A stretch of 64,000 nt of DNA from Galaxea fascicularis (GCA_948470475.1 OX419337.1:3645482-3709481); one strand, 5' to 3'; shown: positions 47,596 to 61,100, counted from the stretch's first letter. Notes: a model not told the origin generated them from the sequence alone. Numbers and translations: made by a program.

Positions 47596-48973
47596 ACGCG
47601 CCCTTAATCTCGTACCCAGATCTCTTGGGGACGAAGCCGAAGGCGAGATTTGGTCAAGTAAGAAAATACAACTTTTTTGATTGGCTGTTAAACTGTCTCG
47701 TGTCCAGTCCCTTCTTTGAACATTTGCGCGGCAAGCTTTGCTTCAATGTTTACAAAAATCGCAGAGCTGACGCGTGAATTTAAATATTCAATGATACCAG
47801 AAACCTGTGTCGTCTTTGTGAAAACACAACAGATCCCAATAAGAGATTCTCAATTTTTTCGGATTATGGAAAGAGTGTAACTGTTGCAACGTAAGTGATT
47901 TCGCAAAAGTGACAATTGTCTTCCTCAGCATGTTTGCCGAAACTGGTGCAGAATACTTCTCAGTTTGTAAGACAAAGTTGCACTTCAAACTAAATGTGCC
48001 ACAACAAAAGAAATTCTTTCCAAAGGAAAAGAAGGAGTGAAAAAGGACTTAACGTTCCCCCAAATCAATCCCTTTCATCTCGCCTGCGCAAAGGCAAAAA
48101 AAAGCGTCGGCCAAACACGCAAAATTCTTTCGGGAAAGCGTTATATTCCATTACGAAAAGCCAGATAACGGGAAAAAAAAAAGACAAGTTTCAGAGTAAA
48201 AATAATATTTCTTATTCTGTGTATGCATACGTTTAAATTGAAAGGTGACAATATATATGAGGCCAGTGAAAGCTAAGATGCAACACTGAGCCACCAAGTC
48301 ACAAGTAAACTGATAGCAAGGGTATGCTTATTTACTCACTATCCACGGTGCAGTGAGCTTCGTCGGCCACAACACAGACTACGTTTTTTGGATAAACATC
48401 TGATAACAACATTTCTCTCTACTAACAAGCAATTCCACTTCCGGATGAGCAAACACGATGCTATCACGTCGTCACAACACATTTTTATTTCTTGCACGTT
48501 GATCCCTAAATCATTGTCCGCCGGCAGAACTGCTAACTTGGATAATTGCTGCTGACTCAGTGTCCTTTTTGCTTCTTAATTTTCTCAATTTGATCCAGCA
48601 TCAAAGTGGTCCACGGGTCGCAATAATCACAATGGAGCAAGAATTCCCGCCATGAAACAAAACGTTAAACATATTCGTCGGTAGCAGGACGGTTAAGACG
48701 TCTCTATTTTGCTGCACAATAGCTCTCAAGGTCTCCATCTCTTTTGGTTTTAAATTTATATCAGATGTTCCGAGCGAAAACTTCACGGCTTTATCAAATT
48801 CGTCCTTCGACATGGCAAACAAACCCGTCATTTTAGAGAATTATTTCAGGCATGCACTCTTAAATCGCCTGTCATCGTGATTCCTGACAGGCGATCACAT
48901 GGACAAATCGGATTTGACCAGATCTCGCCTTCGGCTTCGTCCCTAAGAGATCTGGGTACGTGATTAACGCGCG
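47596..48973. repeat. Segment bounded by about 60-bp inverted repeats
   Basis: 47596-47656 and 48914-48973 are inverted copies sharing CGTACCCAGATCTCTTNGGG and ACGAAGCCGAAGGCGAGAT. The helicase-like remnant lies between them. It may be a composite element or two separate insertions of one short repeat. Confidence 0.6.
48541..48831 (-). pseudogene. RecQ-like DNA helicase N-terminus, decayed
   Basis: The frame reads MSKDEFDKAVKFSLGTSD, then LKPKEMETLRAIVQQNRDVL, VLLPTN, FHGGNSCSIVIIA, resembling the N-terminal motif 0/I region of RecQ-like helicases. The GK(S/T) of Walker A is missing. After a one-base shift it continues as TTLMLDQIEKIKKQKG to a stop. No later helicase motifs follow. Confidence 0.55.
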
Positions 48974-49624
48974 CTTTTATGACCTTTTATTTGCCAAATT
49001 GAGTTAATTTTATCTCCTACAATATGAGCAGGGGCCCTACGTCACGCGAGTGCATTGTTGAATTTTAATGCACGCAGCCTACGCCACAAGCGTGTGCGCT
49101 CGCAAATCCTGGGAAATTTAATGAGAGAATTCAGTAATGGTAAACACATAGAGCGCTTTCCACTTGTCTGAAAAAAAAAAAGGTGAGAATTTTCCGACAA
49201 ATGGAACAGCTTTGGGACAACAAACCACATATTTCTATGTGGTTTAAGTGTGATGAGGCAAATGGTTCAGTGATATTCGGGTCATTTCAGTGAAAACGAG
49301 AAAAGTGGAATACTTATAACGGTATTCCTTTTTTTTTTTCCGAGAAATTTCCACTTGGAAGGACTGTTCTATTTGTTGTCCCATCGGAACGACCGGTATT
49401 TCCATGCAAAAGGAAAAAGTTCATAGTTAGTGGAGGAGACTAGTTATGAGAGCAGGTGAACTTGAAAGGAGTACGTCTTTGTTGTCGTTTTTACTCAGTC
49501 ACGTGACGCTGATCGTGCACACGAAAATTCCTAGATGGAGTTTGCGGTGGTGAAGTGTGGTTGAAAGCTACTGTTGTTGGTTTTTTGTAAGAGTCCAAAA
49601 ATCGAAAAGTGTTTCTAAATAGAT

Positions 49625-49813
49625 TGTAGATAGTCTTGCCGGGCGATAACTGCGGTGTCTTTGGCTGTGGATCGTGCAGAAGGGTTAAAGGAATCGTTGT
49701 TTGGAAGCTTCCTGCACCAAAAGACGACGCACGTAAGAAATGGAGGGAAGATTGGCTGCGCGAAATTATCAAGACAAGAAATTTTGGACTGTGCATGGCC
49801 AAAGTCACGTGAC
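49625..49813 (+). pseudogene. THAP-type zinc finger fragment
   Basis: The plus-strand frame reads [12 protein letters not shown], then [20 protein letters not shown], fitting the THAP pattern C-x2-4-C ... P ... W. It stops after about 50 residues, without the later Cys-x2-His pair or AVPTIF box. An in-frame stop lies just upstream, so it is a fragment, probably of a transposon-derived protein. Confidence 0.55.
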
Positions 49814-50323
49814 GGGGTAACCCAACATTCGATGACTTGACTTTTGACGTTCGTTTTCGCCGCCTTTCATAACCAGTCCCCACTAAGGACTTTGGTAAAA
49901 ACAATTAAAAAGATGCGATTCAATCCATATTCAACATTATTCTGAATATCAAAGGAAAATTTAGGGATTAAAATGTTAACAAATTTCATCAACAGACTTC
50001 CGGTATGAAAGCTCGCTCAAATCTCCGAGACATTTTGTAAACGAAATAAAAAAAAACTTGTTCCTCATACATTGTTGAGTTATATAAGCACTTGGTAATT
50101 TAACACTCGAGAAGTGCGAGAGGCACATCACTTGTGTTCTGAAAAATTTCCGCGTGCTTTTATAACTCAACAATGCACTCGGAGCGTTTTTTATTTTATC
50201 TAACTCAGTTTAATTCATAAGACCTATTTCATCAAGCTTGGGTGTTTCCCGTGAGGTCCGCCAGATTAAATACTTTTCCGAAATGTATTTTACTACGTTT
50301 ATTATTTTTCCACAAAAAGTAGT

Positions 50324-50338
50324 GGGGGGGGGGGGGGG
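50324..50338 (+). repeat. Poly-G run (15 G)
   Basis: Uninterrupted G run just downstream of the receptor gene's stop codon. Its length is likely unstable in assemblies. Confidence 0.9.
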
Positions 50339-50376
50339 ACAGGACTCCCCGGCCCCGTCCTCTGCGCGGTCCCTGG

Positions 50377-50698
50377 TCAAACATAGTCACTGACAAGTTC
50401 AGCTGCAGGTGAATGTCTCTGATGTCGCCTTTCGTTTCTAGTGTTCACCAAGCACGCGGTGCTACTGTTATTATTGGGGACGGAGGAGTTAAGCAATGAA
50501 GGAGTGGAACCGCCAAACAGAATAGAACTGGAGCGACCAAGATGTCTGTTACCCGCTTCCATACTGGCTGTTTTCATTTGTTGTAGCTGACCGTATAATT
50601 TACGTATCTCCTCCTGGGAATACAAAAAGGAGAGGTATAACAAAGGTTTACATCTATCCCGTTTTCCTTCTTGCCTTTAAGAAATGGAGGAGCGAGAG

Positions 50699-50737
<39 letters not shown>

Positions 50738-52541
50738 CCCACAAGTTTGAAACCAAAGGAAAAAGAAACGCGCATGCTACGTAGATACGCCTAAAATTAT
50801 GTTATTTCAAAGACCGAGCTTTCGGAGTTCATTTTGCAACTCGAAAGTTACGACCGAGCGACGTGACACAGGCTCGAATTTTGGGGATGGAGGCCTTGAA
50901 AACATACTCCAGAGTCTCTTGTAAAACTAGAATAAAAGTCTGATATAGGAGTAAAAATCTACCTTTAGATCCTCGTTTTCTTGGCTCAAGTTCACCGTTC
51001 CTTCCGACGTCCCTAGGGCCGCCACGTTAAGAGCAGCTCCTTTTACGGACGCAATCCGTCCACTTGTGTCAAACACATCTCCACGCCCCTTAACGACACG
51101 GACTATCTGAATATAACGAAAAAAATGTGAGCATAATAAAATGACATGTGAATCTTGAGTGGATAAAGAATTATTAAAGAATGGAAAGATATACCTGAGT
51201 GCGTCATCGAAGCGGGCAATCTTGGAAGTTTTAAGCGGTCTTTACGATCTTTTTTAAATATCTTGTAATATCTTTTATTGTCTAAACGTTTTGGAATAAT
51301 TTTTAATACTAGATTTTTAATGCTTGCTGAGTATTTTAGATTTTCTTTAAGGGAGTTTGTATTATAGGGTCCACCTCCTAAACTCCTTTTTCGGCGTATT
51401 CTTTGTGTATTTTACCATCATTTTCATTGCCTCGAATAAACGGATGTATGTGGGTATGTATGTACGTACGTATAAACGGAAAATGAAGTAAGTCGCAAGG
51501 CCTTTTTTTTTTGTTCAGACATACCGCACTCTGTAGTTCGTTCCTCAGTTCCTGTAAATTATTGGTTGGTAAACGTAAAAACGTTAAAGTTCAGAGAGAT
51601 TCAACTTGAACGTTTCGGGCGACCTTTCATACATCGTCTATATTTATGACGCACGTCAAAACCATGCAGTTAAAGTTTGTGTCCGTATGCACGAAAAAAC
51701 TACGCAACAGTGGAAATCCATCATTAAGGGCGATGACAACGGTAAACGCAACGATATCACTACAAAACTAATTTAATGGGGCTATGTCAAGGGTATTTCG
51801 GTATACTGGGCCGGATTGAGAGGTAGGTCAAACAAAGGACAGTGAAAGAGCGATTCATGACCTTACGAACCGTCACTTCCTTTCCAAAAGCGTGGTAGGC
51901 GCCCAGAGCCAAGGAGTACCAAAAAGAGCTAAATCCATCTCCTCTGTATTCAGTGACAACTTTTTGTTTTTCACTCCAACTATAATTTGAAGACTTTTGA
52001 CTAGTGCTGATGTCTTCTTCTTAATGAAAACGGTCGAGGGGCGACATTCAAAACTGAAGGTGAATTTCCACTGTCGCGTAAGTTTTACGTGCGCACGGAC
52101 GTAAACTTTAAATGGCGTTACGTACGTAAATAAAATAGGGACGATATATGAAAGCTCGCGCGTAAACGTAAAAGCTGAGCAAGGTTCAAGCGCGTAACCT
52201 GCGCTGAGGCATTTTAATTGTTGTTGTCGTTGTCTTTGCTTTCATTTAGTGCACGCGCAAAAGTCAGCTGCCGTTGACCTAGGCGTGCGATCGGAATGAA
52301 GAAAAAAAAAGAACAACTTATGCCTCAGTTTCTAACCGCACTCTTCCACATTCTTCCCTTGCTTATTTTCGGGGTCCTATTTCCACGTGCAGCCCGCACG
52401 TTCGGGAGGAAAACTTCTGCTAACAAAGTGCATACCTTTGGTACAAATACGAGCCCTAGCAGAACAGAGACGCTCAGTTGAACCCTGAAGAACTCCAGCA
52501 GGTAGATCATGTCCGGTCCTGCGAGATTTCCGATAAAAAGT
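50377..52541 (-). CDS. Class C receptor (GPR158/179-like), 3' exons
   Basis: Exons: 52541-52436, 51551-51525 (27-bp candidate microexon), 51106-50963, 50613-50377, all GT-AG and in phase. The first reads IGNLAGPDMIYLLEFF, then LSVSVLLGLVFVPK, the last transmembrane helix with the class C FVPK ending. Next comes GRGDVFDTSGRI, then LSQENEDLKEEIRKLYGQLQ, then a Ser/Asn-rich tail ending SPAAELVSDYV. The EEIRKLYGQLQ coil after helix 7 is a feature of the GPR158/GPR179 orphan receptors. These sit in the plasma membrane and scaffold RGS proteins in vertebrates. Helices 1-6 and the ectodomain should lie upstream; I could not place them with confidence (see 57776-58125). The microexon is optional: skipping it keeps the frame. 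Confidence 0.65.
50692..50735 (+). repeat. AG dinucleotide microsatellite
   Basis: About 18 GA units, in the intron before the last receptor exon. Confidence 0.9.
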
Positions 52542-53584
52542 CTGCAAAGAAAGCAATACTTATATTAATAAAAACTTATCTTGGTCGTTCTTGTGATAGT
52601 GTATGCAGTTTAAAAGACATACTCTTTCAACTCAAATCCTAAAGGTCGTTGCATCGCAACCTTTGTGACATTTCAGATCCTCTACGAGGGAGAGGAAGGG
52701 TGTATTCGTTTTGAAATTCTCATTCAGATTTCGAGGTATGTCCGAGCAGCAGATTTCAGATTGCGAGGCCGTTGCAGATTACATTTTGTCTGGGAGGAAG
52801 GCCGGGGAGGCGGGCAAGCAAGGCGTTATTTGATAAAGTCGGGTAAAGTCGGGTAAAGTCGGACATTTTTTAAACTGATTAGGAGAGCGGAAACGGACAT
52901 TTAGCTATGGTGTCAAATTCAGATTTTATACGCGCGCATGTTTCTCTCGAGGACATTTTCTTGTTTTCGCTGGTACTAGTTCGAATACGCCTCAATGCTA
53001 ATAACAAACGCCATTATTCCATAATCCCAAAAGGGTCATTTTGCCATTACCTTACAGCCAGATAAAAAGTATGACTGAACAGATGGAAACGATAAAAATC
53101 ATGCCGAGATTATGTACAATAACGAATATTTAAACATTCAATAACCTCTTCATAAAAGATGCTATTAAGTTAAATTGATTAACAGTTAAATTGCTGTTTT
53201 AAGATCCTCTGGCAAATCATTCCAGACATGAAGAGCTCGATCGTAAGGAAGGCTGTCCTGCAGCTGTTTTACACAATGGAATTTATATAATCATCATCAT
53301 CATCATCTAATCACAAATAGCATCCTAAGATCCATGGCTGAAGGCACTGGGGACAGGTGTTTGCGGTGTAATGTGAGTTGGGAATCTTATCAAACTTTTT
53401 GAAGGAGCTACAGTGTCCTATAAAGGAGAAAATTGGTCTCTGGGTTAATTAAATCTATCAACTATCAACTCCCCGTAGATCCTGGCTTGAATGGTTAATA
53501 GCCGCGCGCATCTACTCAGCCATTAACGGAGAACGATAACAGAGTCATCTAAATACGATTCAAGTGAGCAAACATTTGGAAGCA

Positions 53585-54190
53585 CTAAAAGATAATTTCT
53601 GTAGAGATTGAATAGTACTGGGCCACTAGATTCACTGAACAGTAGTGATCTACTAGAGCGTAGTGGTGCATCGTGTGGTATTCCACGCACGTCGAATGGT
53701 GCAAACCAAGTCCTACTGCTTGGCTACGCCCTTTAAAGTATCTCTTGAACCAGTTTCTAGCAGCTACGGACACACCCAGTGAACTGAGAAGCAGCCCGTT
53801 TCCTATGCTATCAAAAGCCTTAGACAAATCTAAAAGGAGTATAAGGCTACCACGTCTTTTGTAGTCCACAGATCTCAGAATTGTGTCTGTTACAACTAAG
53901 TTTAGAGTTTCAGTTAAATGTAACTTTTTGTTCCCACTGTGGTGTGCAATTAGGCGTTTCCTCTGCCAAACATTCACTGATGACTGATTCAGAAGCAACC
54001 GTTCACAGATCTTTAATGCGACAACCGTATTAAGGTGGAAGAGAACTGGACAATTGGTGTTCACTAACTCATGATCACCTTCCTTTCGTAGCAGCGGAAT
54101 TACTTTCAGTGACTTTAAAGCAGCTGGAAACACAGACAACTACAGGCGGAGGAGTTCTCCATGGCAAAGTATCTGTGATCACAACCATCA
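53585..54190 (-). pseudogene. LINE reverse transcriptase fragment
   Basis: The frame contains FPAALKSLKVIPLLRKEGDH, then LILLLDLSKAFDSIGNGLLL and RNWFKRYFKGRSQAV, the classic non-LTR reverse transcriptase blocks (LDLSKAFD). The later YADD box is not in frame and the 5' side is frame-shifted, so it is dead. It lies in an intron upstream of the receptor exons. Confidence 0.8.
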
Positions 54191-57100
54191 GAAACTTTGC
54201 CTGGTCCAGGTACCTTAATAGCCGTAAAAGAGTCCGCAATTTTCCTCATAAATTAGTTTTCAATTTTATTATCGAAAGTCAATTGCGTTTGCTTTGGTTC
54301 TGCACTGCGTTGTTTAGCTCGCGCCACTTTTCCAATCACTGAGAAGCAAAACCAAAACCAATCGCTTGTCGCACGCGCGCATTTTCCCGCGCTTTATAGC
54401 GGTTACATGTAATTGCTTCTTATTCTGATTGGCTCATTGCACTGTTTGTATCTCTTGTGATTGGTCAGTGTAATTGCTTTGGTTATGGGTATTACAACAA
54501 TTGAAAACTGCTCAAACTCTATAAGATACTGGGTTAAGACAAAATTAGTCTCGGGGATGATAACATCTGGAGAGTAGTGGTAGGAGAGGCAGTGAGCAGA
54601 CCGTGTTAGAAGGCCAGTGCTTTATGTCTTAACACCGACAGAATGATGTAAAAAACGTATTTTAAAACTCATTCTCGTAAGTAAACAGTTCATGAAATTT
54701 CATTTCTGGGCATCACGTCCCACATGGAGTTCTTGTTCTTCACGAATTTTCCCCTTCACCTCGTCTCTATAGACGAACTATAGCTGTCCCAGTACGCAGT
54801 TAATGAATTACAAATATAAGGCAGTGCTCTCTTTCTTTAGTATAGACAGTATGATCCTGAAAGAGTCCATTTTACAGTTGTGTGTTCAATGACCTGGCCT
54901 TTGAGAAGAAGCGAGGCTGGAGGCGTCACTGCTTTTCTCATGTAAATCATGTTATTCTTAAGTAATTAACTAGTCGACGTCTACAAACCAAGTAGTGTTA
55001 GACAGCAGGTTGCTTTTCACACGACCGCAGAAGCATGGCGTGTGAAAGCAATTAGGAAATTTCTAGTGCGAATGCGGCTTGGTGTGACTGAGCGTCCATG
55101 AAGCAAAGCGCTTCCTCCTGCAAAACGTTTAGGAAAGACTTCAAAACACTGAACTGTTTGCAGCCTTATGACAGATTACATAACTGATAACTGACATCTT
55201 TGACTGCTACTGCAATATCGACCACCAACTGACAGCGCATGAGGCCAACAATTTACCCGAAAACTGACAAACACTTGGAATCTTACTGACACCTGACAAG
55301 ACAGTAAAAGCCCTCGAGCTGAGGGGGAAAATTGCCTGCTTAAAAATTCAAGGATAATTGAGGAAAATCCCCTTAGGTCAAGCATAATTAAGGCCAATGA
55401 CGAAAGCTTTGACGCACATTGCTGTTAATGGGAGGACTGTTTACGCAGGTACAGTGAATTTGAACAAATAAAAGTTAAATTGAAATCACAAAATTGTTGC
55501 TTCTGACGTCTTTTGGTGAATCTTGTGGCCAAGCACGTTCGTGGCACATGATTGTAGCGTAAAGGTCGCATATCCTCCAACACTAGTATAGTAAAGTGAC
55601 TTGTTTTCTTATAATGCTGTGAGGCTTTTAATAAAATCATATCATAAGAAGTGCTAATTCGTTTCGGGGTTGTGTAAGTGATAATGATATTGGAGCCATT
55701 GGACCCCTTTCTCATCCCAAACTAAAGCTACTGAGTGGTACTTTCCATAGCTGCTAATATTTATGTTCTTTCACAAGGGGTCCAAATAAAGCTTTTGATT
55801 CTGCCGATGAAATGCTAAAGAGAGCGGCTCATTCAAATGAAAGCCGTTGTGACGAAATCCGAAGTTGTGGCCATTCAAATGAAAGCTTCTAAGCAGTACT
55901 CCCTTTTACGTGGTGCTATAAATTACGCTATACACAGGGAGATTCGAAGTTTTGAGGGAGAAGTCTCTGGATTAATTTCAAGTCTAATGTGTCAAATATC
56001 AAACGAAAGCTAATGAGTGTAATGTCAGTCACTTTGGAAAAGAAAACGAAACTAGTGAATCCAAACTGAGATGTTCTTTGACTCTCTGAATGACGGAATA
56101 CGGAACTTATCTACAAATGCATCATCGTTATTGAGCCTAAGGATGCATTTATTTTGTTTTGAGTTAAAGCCGATACGGCATTTAATACTGAACTACGTCA
56201 AATCAATATTGTCAATGGCGATATCGAATCCATTTGATGCATGATTATATGTCGCTAAATTATGTCAACAGAATTCACACTGAGACAGAGTTAATTTACT
56301 GAAGGCAACCAATCCTGCTTTGTACTAAGCAATGGACATTGCTATACGTCATTGCTTTGTTCACTGTGTCGTCGGTTTTGTACCAGAGGGATTTCAAGTT
56401 TAACTGGTCAAACTGAAGGTAGAAAAAGTGTTAGACGACTGCTAGTAATACAATTTCGGCATTTTCGTCAGTAAATCCCCACTCTTCCCCTACCCCGCCA
56501 TACAAAGAGACGGCAATTTCCAAATCATGAACTGACTAAGAAAACAACCTGATAAATGACTGAGTAAACGTTGAACGGGATAGTTGCTGAATCGTCTATT
56601 AAACTTTAGAACCGCCTAACAAGGCACATCGCTAAAAGTATGACAAACAGTCCCACATCAATGAAAAATAACCCTAAAAAACACCTGAAAAATTGAGAAT
56701 GAAGTATATGAAATAAATGGTATATGAAATATACCTGAAAAACTGCCACCCTTTCATAACGATTAACGCACGATTGTGCGGTCACGACATCTCTCGTATA
56801 CGTTTTTAAGTTAAACTGTGTTACACTGCACGGTCTCGAAACAAATCGATTTGGGCAAGCGACTTAGAGACTTAAAGGATAGAGAGACAGACAGCTTACC
56901 AGATTAAGCAAGAAAATACTTTTCACAGTAGTTTAGTTTCTACATAATTCACCCGCATTGTATGATATTAAAGAGTTGAGATAATCGCGAAAAACAGCTG
57001 CGTAGCAACTATTAGAAATTAAACTGTTTGAAATGGCGTTTTCGTTACGGTGACTGGCGTGGATTAAGCTCCATATTAAATAAGAAAGGCCGACCAGCTG

Positions 57101-57775
57101 AAAAAACCACTAACTTGATCCACTTCAATTGAATGTCTCCGTTTTGTCATATTTCATGGGGAAAAATTATCATATCACTGTTACGACATTTTTATTTCGT
57201 TTTAATTTTTCTTTACAGCTTCTGTATACCATCAGTGAATTGACAAATGCGCCACCGGTAATTTTCAATATTACGATTAACGAGCTTGCTCCTAAATATT
57301 TCGCTGGTTTGACATTGCGGAGCATTTTGCAGGGTGGAAATTCTGCTCCCGAGAATGAATTATACGGTACACACGGAGAAGCGTTGCTCCCAGAGCGTGC
57401 CTTTGCAGCAAACTGCCCAGGAGCAAAACCCCTCGTGTGTATCGCTCATTGTTGCGATGGAGCATACCCTGCCAGCAAACATTACCTTGAAATGACAGGG
57501 AATTCCCCGTTTTTTGGCCAAACATTTATTATATATCAATTGTCAGGATATTTTTCTTTCATGAATTGCTTTCAGATGACATCAAGTAAATGTTAACGGT
57601 AAGTATTTCAGACACGACAGGATAACTTGAAAACGTCGAGCAGACCTTTCCAAGTTGTCGTCCATTTTCATCTCGGTTAAGCGTACGAAAAACAATTAAG
57701 AATAGTTTTCGTGAGTTAAATCAACCATATCGAACAAAATTTGGTCATTGGTCACCTTTGACTGCCAGAGTTGTA
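54191..57775. other. Mostly gene-free; one possible exon
   Basis: No firm gene. On the minus strand 56735 to about 56840 reads TRDVVTAQSCVNRYERVAVF up to a CAG|GTATAT donor and may be an ectodomain exon of the receptor. The plus-strand frame 57129-57596 is long but lacks an ATG start and any domain. TCATTCAAATGAAAG-type words repeat near 55830-55880, suggesting a dispersed repeat. Confidence 0.3.
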
Positions 57776-58125
57776 CTAACAATCCATGACACTGCCGTGT
57801 TTGTTAAAATCTAAAAGATCCAAAACAGTTTGGCAAAACAGATTCATAGTAGGTTGCGACCTGTCGCCCCGATAGACCCCGGGGCACGGATGGCAGGGTT
57901 TAATGAGATTTGACGGTTGATTCGTGGAATTGGAGACAGCCCGAGTCAGGAAATCGGATGCACTACAAAAGGCTTTCACCGTTGTGATTGTCCAATCTAC
58001 TAAACGGTTTTGCTGATCAAACTGTATAAGGGTATTTAATACCGTCTGCACTTTCCCTACTAAATGCGATCGAGACGCCAACAAATAAGGGAATTTTTTC
58101 TCCAACGTAAGGTCAATAAGCCTTT
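57776..58125 (-). CDS. Candidate receptor ectodomain exon
   Basis: Open frame of about 115 residues including KVQTVLNTLIQFDQQNRL, then TTVKAFCSASDFLTRAVSNS and HPCPGVYRGDRS. The FCSASDFLTRAVSNSTN stretch loosely resembles the THATNFLN region of the GPR158 ectodomain. Exon borders are not settled. Strand and position fit the receptor gene at 50377-52541, but linkage is not shown. Confidence 0.3.
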
Positions 58126-61100
58126 ATAAGTTTGCTGAGGTAAAATTGCGCACAGTAAAGGCGAACGAAAAGCAAATAACAATTACGAGAGCAGATGGCT
58201 CAAAGTAAATGAAAACTTGAATTCATACAGTCCAAGCTTATTTACGCATTTCAGTTTAACTCGGGAGAGTGGATAAAACCGACAAGTGCGACCAGTCGAA
58301 TAAAGAAGAAAATACAAGCTGTTTCTTCGCCACTTTTTCTTTGATGCACATGCACCTAGTTTTGAGCCTTCGGGTGAAATCGTTTCATTGTCCGGAGTTA
58401 ACTGGTGCTATATACGTCTGTGTTGACTAACATTTCAGTATACAATTTAAAATCCTTTTATATATTAAAACTGCTTAGCAATACTCTCGGGCACCTTATT
58501 TTTACCACTTTGCGGCCGGGAACGCATTTTCATTGGAATTTTTTCTAATCTCTAAAATGAAACAGTTTTGGTTTTAGAAAAGCACCTGGCTTCAGTAACG
58601 ACACAGTTGATAAAACACTCATTTCTTCTCTTTATCACAAACGCGTGGCCATGATCGCGGCTGCTTTTTACTCAAGCACGTCCTGTACTCAATCTCCATC
58701 ATGAAGCTCGGAAAAAACCGCTTTTAAAAAAGGCATTCCAAATTAAAACACAGTTATATTTCTCGACGTTTGCAATTACACCTGCTTAAGGCCATTCGAT
58801 CAATTCACCGAAGGCGCAATTTTGGCCTTTTTTCTGACGTTTGAATTATCAGTTCGACGCCAGGCAGTGGCGCTTCGGAGACACCAAGGGTTCACAGCTT
58901 TTGTCAAGTCAACCGATAGGGATGAACGCAATTTTCGGTAAGATTCGCTGCCGAAAAAGAAACAGTTTCGTAACAAATAAAAAAGAGCCAGGCGGCGGAG
59001 AGAAATGACAGAATTTTTGTTCAAACTACAGAAGTGGAAGTAACACCACTGAATTGGAGGTTGTAATCGGTAGCTTTTGTTGTTGTCGATGGCGCGTGTA
59101 GTTTTCTGTTTTGACATTTCAGTTTACAGCGCGAGGGTAAAAGTTGCTTCAGGATTTAATTGTTTCCTTTGTTCTTGAGAAGGCTACAACAGCCCTTGTT
59201 GGTGGCTTTCCTGGTGCTAAGTGAGAAATCCTAGTCAGTCATCACCCAAATAAAAGCTATCGAGCAATCAAGCAGCTTTATTCTCTGCCATCATTTCACC
59301 GAGAGTACGTGCGTTGGTTGTCCTGCACTGACCGGTACCGGAATCGAAACCGAAGCCGGTCAGTAAGAGTTCTTATTATCTTACCTCCAGCGATGAAAAA
59401 TTACTCCTTGCAAATTCCAGTGTTACCGGGTTAGAAATTTGACTTTCACCTAAAAACTTTGGACTCGAACTTTGAAATTTCTTGACGGCTTGTCTGGGCG
59501 AAGCATCCAAATCGCTCTAAATTACAATCAGTCGCATCAAGCTCTCTTGGCGGTTAACCGATACGGAAAAAACCTTGTTTTTAGCCGAAAAGCGACTTTG
59601 TGCGTACACACCAGTCTCTGGCGACAAGGCACGCCAGCATTACTGGGGGGGGGGGGGGGGGGACAACTCTAACAAACGTTTCTCTGTGTGTAACTTAAAG
59701 TCCTCCCGGATATTTGGAAGATTTCTCCGATTTTTCCGGTGACATTTTCGTAAAACGGTCATACTTCGCCCTTGTTTTCTGTTATACATCCCAGAACTAC
59801 GCCATATTTCCCAGAAAAATTCCCCAGTCTTCCGATTCCCCGTAAAATCTCCAGATTTCAGGAAGAAATTTTCTTTTCCCCCGAAACGGGCGTTCTTGGA
59901 GTTATCACCCCCAGTAGTATAGGAAAACGTGAAAACGAACTTGCACAAGCTTGCGCCGGTAAAAAGCGAAAGCACATGCAAGTTTAGTGTTTTGAAGTGG
60001 AAGGCAGAAAACTACAAGAGACGCGTGTTCCATGTTATGGTGGCGCATGCCAAGTGGATTTAAATCGCTATTAAATGTGCTGAAACGCTGCCATAGCTTC
60101 AAGGAAAAATAAACAACAGCAAACACTATGCTGGGGTTTAAAATAATACACTAATTAAAAGATGTCGTTTCGCTTTTATTAGATACGGAATTCAAATTCT
60201 GGTATCTAGGCAAATTCCTCGAGGAAAGAAAAATTGGGGTCTGGGAAGAAGTAAGATTTCTAGTTTGTTCACAGCTTACATTTGAGCAAGGCGGGTACCT
60301 GAAACATGTGTTAATAAATTATGATAACAGACCTGTCTTATTCACAACGAAAGACGAAAATTCGTGCGATACAAGTCATCATACTGACGATTATCTCCGT
60401 AAATAATTGTGCACCGGTTATAGAAAAATAAATAAAATGCGTCAGCTCTTTGAAATTAATGAGTGAAGGGCCAAGTTGGATAGCCCAAAATTACATATTA
60501 CAACACACATATTATCGCTAAATATTAACGAGACAAGAATTCTCACAAAGTTTAGTTTTATTATCGGACTTCTGTACAGATGTTAGTCGGTGGTAATAAA
60601 TAGACTGTTTATAAAGAAATATAGTTGCAACACCATCAAATATATTTTCATGTATGTAAGTTCTTATGGCCGTCATGTTTTTTATCAACTGCTTGACTTG
60701 TATGCAAATTTATTGAATTTCTTTCACTTTAATTTCGCTGTTCTGTTCATTTCATTCATGTCAAATACTGTTAGCGAAGTACGAATTTTATTTTCCCCGA
60801 AAGGTGAAATTTTGCCCCGCAATTTTTACTGGAAAAGTTTAATCCACTTAAATGAATGTGGTATTCTTCAGGGCAAAGTTCTTTGAATGCTACAATTGTA
60901 GAAACTCTCAAAGTAATATTCTGTGTTATAACAATGCCCTTTTTAACACCAGTCCAAGAGGAAATTCTAAAGCCGCCAACAAAAAGAAAAAAATGAAGAC
61001 GGCGCGCGCACTAATAAAAGCTCGTGCGATTTAGCTGGCTGTAAAATCTAATGGTTGCGACTGATCGAGATTTTGTGCGAAGCTTCGAATGAATGGGCAT

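Noticed and set aside
51780..51995. Open frame with FSSFWYSLALGAYHAFGK, minus strand, between receptor exons
   Set aside because: Acceptor and donor are weak, competing frames are open, and inclusion would separate helix 7 from the coil without family precedent.
57129..57596. 155-residue open frame, plus strand
   Set aside because: No ATG at its start, no recognised domain, and opposite strand to the receptor gene around it; only a decent acceptor near 57218 speaks for it.
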